Assembly (NCBI GenBank): GCA_965215345.1
Contig: CBDCDL010000002.1
Span: 62,001 to 126,000, forward strand
Reading direction: 5' to 3'
DNA: 64,000 bases
Source: CATQHW01 sp965215345
GTDB lineage: Bacteria; Spirochaetota; Spirochaetia; SZUA-6; Bin103
Of this stretch, positions 60,870-64,000 are shown piece after piece (the first letter of the stretch is position 1; every line of letters starts with the position of its first letter). The translations under genes and the position numbers were made by a program. The notes under the pieces are model-generated. The model made no database searches. It had not been told where the DNA came from and saw nothing but the letters and a program-made list of their open reading frames with translations.

Positions 60870-61088
60870 TCAAGCCGCGGTGACGCGCTTTACTTTGCTG
60901 AGGGGAATCGCCAGCGTCGTTGGTTCCGAGACGACGTCGCTCAACTCCGGCGTGAGTATTACCACGACATGTCGCGTTCTATGCCCATATACCTCGTTCA
61001 CAGTGGCGCGGACCGTGTACCGGTTGCCCCATGGTATCTCGACTATTTCTCCGAATTCAGGCTCGGTTTCCTTCTTGGCTTCCTTCAT
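60870..61088 (-). CDS. Small protein downstream of the HEPN gene
   Basis: This 72-residue protein has an acidic/basic N-terminus (MKEAKKETEPEFGEIVEIPW) and a short beta-rich core (NRYTVRATVNEVYGHR, HVVVILTPELSDVV). No family was recognised. It starts 12 nt after the HEPN gene stop, and GAGAGGAATC upstream of the ATG provides a ribosome site. Size and place suit an antitoxin or partner of the HEPN protein, but this is inference from order only. Confidence 0.6.
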   Translation of the reverse strand: MKEAKKETEPEFGEIVEIPWGNRYTVRATVNEVYGHRTRHVVVILTPELSDVVSEPTTLAIPLSKVKRVTAA

Positions 61089-61100
61089 GATTCCTCTCCT

Positions 61101-61685
61101 TCACCAGGGCCGACGAATGCCAAGCTCGCCGGCGAGTTCAGCGGCGACCACCATGTCGAGCTTGCCCACCAGCCTGCTGATGGTGCTTCTGAACGTGCGG
61201 TATGAACCCAAGGTCGGCCGGATGCCGTAGCCTTGGACCAACGAGTCAACCTCGCTCTCGTTGCCATGCACAATAGCATTGCGAAATCTGACCAACAGCT
61301 CAAGCCGATCTATGTCGTCGTTCGCTCGGGCGTACATACTCCGGAGAGCGGGGATAATCTGCACTCCCATGCGCCCGAAGTCATTCTTCAGTGCGTCTCG
61401 CCGAGGGTTCCTGCTGTCGAGATCGCGACGCCATAGCAGCAGGACCTCGATCGCCGACACTTGCCGCGGATTCGCCTGCGCCAGATACACGCTGATCGCC
61501 TCGTCATGGAGATCTCGGCAGTACACTTGAAACTGTCCGACGAGGGCTACGAACAGGCTCCGGTTCAACTGTTCAGTTTCCCAGCGACGGCCACGGCGTG
61601 TTCCGCGGGCATCGGCGTGGATCCGCTCCAACTGGTCGAGGCGCGCCACGCACTCCGTGTCCCACACCTCCTTGGCTCCGGACAT
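61101..61685 (-). CDS. HEPN-domain-like protein with an RxxxxH motif
   Basis: The 194-residue, all-helical protein carries R135-NAIV-H140, the Rx4-6H motif of HEPN RNases. Earlier helices include LFVALVGQFQVYCRDLHDEA and YARANDDIDRLELLVRFRN. HEPN proteins with this motif are often toxins or defence effectors that cut RNA. The region is visibly less GC-rich than its neighbours, suggesting transfer. It lies 12 nt after the 55-residue gene and 12 nt before the 72-residue gene, so the three form one short cassette. Exact family and target are unknown. Confidence 0.65.
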   Translation of the reverse strand: MSGAKEVWDTECVARLDQLERIHADARGTRRGRRWETEQLNRSLFVALVGQFQVYCRDLHDEAISVYLAQANPRQVSAIEVLLLWRRDLDSRNPRRDALKNDFGRMGVQIIPALRSMYARANDDIDRLELLVRFRNAIVHGNESEVDSLVQGYGIRPTLGSYRTFRSTISRLVGKLDMVVAAELAGELGIRRPW

Positions 61686-61697
61686 GAGGCGCCGTCG

Positions 61698-61865
61698 TCA
61701 ACCGGAGCCCCGCCACCGGGGCTCGGTGAGCAGGGATCGGAGCGCGGTCAGGACGCGGCGCGGATGGCGACGGTGCCGCGCCATGCCCAGCCAATAGGCG
61801 GCTTCCTCCCTGCCCATGTTCTCGATTCCTTCCGCCACCGCTCTCGTCGGGACCGTCATCGCCAT
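61698..61865 (-). CDS. Small 55-residue hypothetical protein
   Basis: The frame encodes AEGIENMGREEAAYWLGMAR, then HRRHPRRVLTALRSLLTEPR. It has no signal or TM. The GREExAYWLGMA and NPRRVLxALRxLLT pattern resembles C-terminal ends of small hypothetical proteins, from memory and unverified. It lies between GH88 (8-nt gap) and the HEPN gene (12-nt gap). Confidence 0.5.
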   Translation of the reverse strand: MAMTVPTRAVAEGIENMGREEAAYWLGMARHRRHPRRVLTALRSLLTEPRWRGSG

Positions 61866-61873
61866 CGCTCCCT

Positions 61874-63292
61874 CTATCGGGAGTGGCCCGTGTCGGCGGC
61901 GCCGGCGCGCGGCGCCAGCCAGGTGAGCCGGCCGCCACGGCCCAGGCGCTGCACGAGCACGGCCAGCTCCAGCAGGTGGTAGTCGCCCCACATGCACGCC
62001 TCGCCGTTGGGCACTGCGCTGCCGGCGGGCACGTGATCCCACCCGTTGGGGCGGTGGTAGACGGCGTGCAGCAGCAGACCCTGGTGGCCCGTGTCCTCGG
62101 ACAGATAGGGAGCCGCGAACAGCGTGCGGGCCATGGTCAGGCCGGCCTGCGTGTAGCGCCGCGCCGCCTCGGCGTCGCTGCCGGCCAGCAGTGCGCCCAG
62201 ACGCAGCAGCCCCTGCGCGCCGATCGCCGCTGCCGACGAGTCGACCGGCTCGGCCGGGTTGTCGGGCTCGCCCGGCCGGCCGCGCCAGTCGCCGAGCTGC
62301 GCCAGCCCCGGGGCGCCGGTGTCCCAGTACGGGATCCCGTCGCTGGCCGAGTGGTCGATCAGGAAGTCCGCGGTCGCCCGCGCCGCCTGCAGCAGTCGCG
62401 CGCGCGCCGCCCCCACCGACTCCATCGACGGGACGGCCAGCTCGGCCACCTCGCCGGGATCGCACCACGCCAGCATCTCCAGCAGCTCCGGGTAGCCCAG
62501 CACGGCCCAGGCCAGGCCGCGGGTCCAGGTGGAGAACGGCGAGTATCCCTGCTGAGTGCTCGGGCAGCGGTAGCTGCCGTCGTTGGTGTTGAAGATCGAC
62601 TCGTGCGCGACGCGCCCGGCGATGTCGTAGGCGTCGCGTCCGTCGCCGTAGTACACGTTGTGGCGGGCCGTGGTCTCCGCGTGGCGGAGGGCTCGGCCGA
62701 GCAGCGAGATGCGGCGGTCGCGCTCGCCCATCAGGACGTGGCCCAGGTCGTGCGCGGCACACAGCACGCGCATCGAGCGGATGGTGTCGATGAACAGCGA
62801 GTGCGGCCCGTTGAAGGAGTAGACGTAGCCCAGCCCGTCGGGAAGCCCGGTCCAGCGCGCCGCCTGCACGGCGCCGGACACCTTGATCGCCACGCGGCAC
62901 GCCTCGACGACCCCGTCGCTCGCCTGCCAGCGGCCCTCGCGGGCCAGCCGCAGCAGGTTGCCGTACGTGCTCATGGTGTTGAAACCGTGGTCGTGCACGC
63001 CGACGTGGCTCAGGTGCGGCGCCATGTGCTCCCAGGTCTGCCGCCGGCCCAGTTCGAGCAGCTCTTCGTCGCCTGCGCCGTCGAACGCCAGCAGGGCGCA
63101 GCCGTACTGGAAGCCCTCCGTCCACTCCGTCCAGCCGCGCTGCGTGTAGCGGCCGGCGACCGTGTAGACCGGAGCGCCGCTGCTCGGGTCCCTGGTCTCG
63201 TGGATGTTGCGTACCTTGCCGGCGGCGGCCTCGAACACCCCGTTCGCCGCGTCCGCCAAGTCGGCGGCGTTCACCGTCATGTCAATCTGCAT
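61874..63292 (-). CDS. Glycoside hydrolase family 88-like protein
   Basis: This 472-residue protein has the (alpha/alpha)6-barrel pattern of unsaturated glucuronyl/rhamnogalacturonyl hydrolases: TEWTEGFQYGCALLAFD, HDHGFNTMSTYGNLLRLA, STQQGYSPFSTWTRGLAWA and PVDSSAAAIGAQGLLRL. The DHGF and EPVDSSAA segments lie where the family has its catalytic Asp residues. GH88-type enzymes hydrolyse unsaturated uronic acids released by polysaccharide lyases, which fits the nearby UxuA-like and SDR genes. No signal peptide, so cytoplasmic. Confidence 0.85.
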   Translation of the reverse strand: MQIDMTVNAADLADAANGVFEAAAGKVRNIHETRDPSSGAPVYTVAGRYTQRGWTEWTEGFQYGCALLAFDGAGDEELLELGRRQTWEHMAPHLSHVGVHDHGFNTMSTYGNLLRLAREGRWQASDGVVEACRVAIKVSGAVQAARWTGLPDGLGYVYSFNGPHSLFIDTIRSMRVLCAAHDLGHVLMGERDRRISLLGRALRHAETTARHNVYYGDGRDAYDIAGRVAHESIFNTNDGSYRCPSTQQGYSPFSTWTRGLAWAVLGYPELLEMLAWCDPGEVAELAVPSMESVGAARARLLQAARATADFLIDHSASDGIPYWDTGAPGLAQLGDWRGRPGEPDNPAEPVDSSAAAIGAQGLLRLGALLAGSDAEAARRYTQAGLTMARTLFAAPYLSEDTGHQGLLLHAVYHRPNGWDHVPAGSAVPNGEACMWGDYHLLELAVLVQRLGRGGRLTWLAPRAGAADTGHSR

Positions 63293-63358
63293 GATTCCTG
63301 CTCTCCATACATGGCTGAGGTTCGGGCATCGCGTGCCCGCAACGGCATCGGCTCGCGC

Positions 63359-64000
63359 CTACAGCCGCTTCAGGCGGAAGCCACCGTCGACGTCGATGAC
63401 CGTGCCCTGCGAGAAAGGGAACGACCCCGAGAGGAGCGATGCCACCGCGGAGCCGACGTCCTCGGCCGTGCCCCAGCGCCGTTGCGGGACCAGGCCCTCG
63501 GCGATCAGCGCGTCGTACTTGGCGGTCACCGCCGCGGTCATGTCGGTACGCATGATGCCGGGGCGCACTTCGTAGACGGAGATGCCCTCCTCGGCGAGGC
63601 GCGCCGCCCACAGCTCGCGCGACATCGACAGGCCCGCCTTGGAGATGCAGTACTCGCCGCGCGCGGTCGAGGCGTACTCGGCCGAGATCGACGTCACGAA
63701 CACGACGCTGCGGGTTCGCGCCGGGCGCGCCTCCGTTTCCAGCCAGCGGCGCGCCACCGCCTGCGTCAGGAAGTGCGGGCCGGCCAGGTTCACCCGCAGC
63801 ACCTCGTCGAAGGATTCCTCGGTGGCGTCGATCAGGTCGTCGCGCCGCCGCGGCGCGATGCCGGCGTTGTTGACCAGCGCGTCCAGCTCGCCGAACTCGG
63901 AGTGCACCTCGTCGACCAGCCGCTGCCGGTCGGCGGCGCTGGCCACGTCGGCGCGATGCGCGGTGAACCGTTGCCCCTGAGGGGAGCCGGCCTCCATGCG
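63359..64000 (-). CDS. Short-chain dehydrogenase/reductase (N-terminus outside window)
   Basis: The visible 213 residues match a classical SDR of the 3-ketoacyl-ACP reductase-like group: DALVNNAGIAPRRR with the NNAG motif, catalytic Ser in VTSISAEYAS, Y and K in GEYCISKAGLS, and the C-terminal QGTVIDVDGGFRLKRL. The N-terminal TGxxxGxG nucleotide-binding loop lies beyond the window edge. Context (GH88 downstream) suggests a role in uronate or keto-sugar catabolism. Confidence 0.88.
   Translation of the reverse strand, partial: RMEAGSPQGQRFTAHRADVASAADRQRLVDEVHSEFGELDALVNNAGIAPRRRDDLIDATEESFDEVLRVNLAGPHFLTQAVARRWLETEARPARTRSVVFVTSISAEYASTARGEYCISKAGLSMSRELWAARLAEEGISVYEVRPGIMRTDMTAAVTAKYDALIAEGLVPQRRWGTAEDVGSAVASLLSGSFPFSQGTVIDVDGGFRLKRL

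Overview
The window is very GC-rich and gene-dense, with many overlapping start and stop codons. It looks like a chromosomal segment of a free-living or host-associated high-GC bacterium. Two solute-binding proteins carry Sec signals ending in FAAAEGE and FAAGTEE, a style common in Spirochaetota. Sugar ABC importers lacking a local ATPase, and many Gfo/Idh/MocA, UxuA-like and GH-type genes, also fit a saprophytic spirochaete-like lineage. This taxonomic reading is an inference; no rRNA or marker gene is present.

Layout. 0-5.3 kb: a LysM protein, then convergent genes for an orphan solute-binding protein, a GHL10-like hydrolase and an M19 dipeptidase. 5.4-9.7 kb: a translationally coupled crtY-crtT-crtU-Rieske operon for aromatic-carotenoid end-group tailoring. 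9.8-18.5 kb: a truncated FAD oxidoreductase, gamma-glutamyltransferase, Nudix, aldo/keto reductase, Gfo/Idh/MocA, EEP phosphatase, threonine dehydratase-like and class V aminotransferase genes. 18.5-25.3 kb: an Rpn nuclease remnant, a large transketolase-like gene, RraA-like, DAO-type oxidase, ThuA-like and SDR genes. 25.6-32.3 kb: glpD, a frameshifted leishmanolysin-like lipoprotein, and a sugar ABC operon whose binding-protein gene has lost its 5' end at a deletion junction with a Gfo/Idh/MocA remnant. 32.3-33.8 kb: gene debris, a higBA toxin-antitoxin pair with a clear promoter/operator, and YbjQ.

33.9-36.8 kb: CoA-type Nudix, Gfo/Idh/MocA, UxuA-like and a frameshifted YtxJ-like gene. 36.9-42.8 kb: a minus-strand cell-surface cluster with two paralogous alkaline-phosphatase-superfamily proteins, an FGE-fold lipoprotein-like gene, a small membrane protein and a methyltransferase. 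42.9-48.7 kb: a 14-copy GTGAG array, an AlbA_2/ATPase/TPR protein, and a complete ISKra4-like element (24-bp inverted repeats, 9-bp target duplication) carrying a DUF4338/DruA-like gene; it has split a DUF4160-DUF2442 gene. 48.7-56.4 kb: queF and a queuosine-precursor transporter, transaldolase and phosphoglucose isomerase, a flavin reductase and an M16C peptidase. 56.4-59.6 kb: a second, intact sugar ABC operon. 59.9-64 kb: a GSG-repeat secreted protein, a small HEPN-containing cassette, a GH88-like hydrolase and a partial SDR.

The main themes are uptake and catabolism of sugars and sugar acids (ABC importers, UxuA-like, GH88, tal/pgi, SDR, Gfo/Idh/MocA), cell-surface modification, and a pigment operon. 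Several genes are frameshifted or truncated. Some of these may be assembly errors; others have structural scars, including the IS target duplication and the deletion junction.
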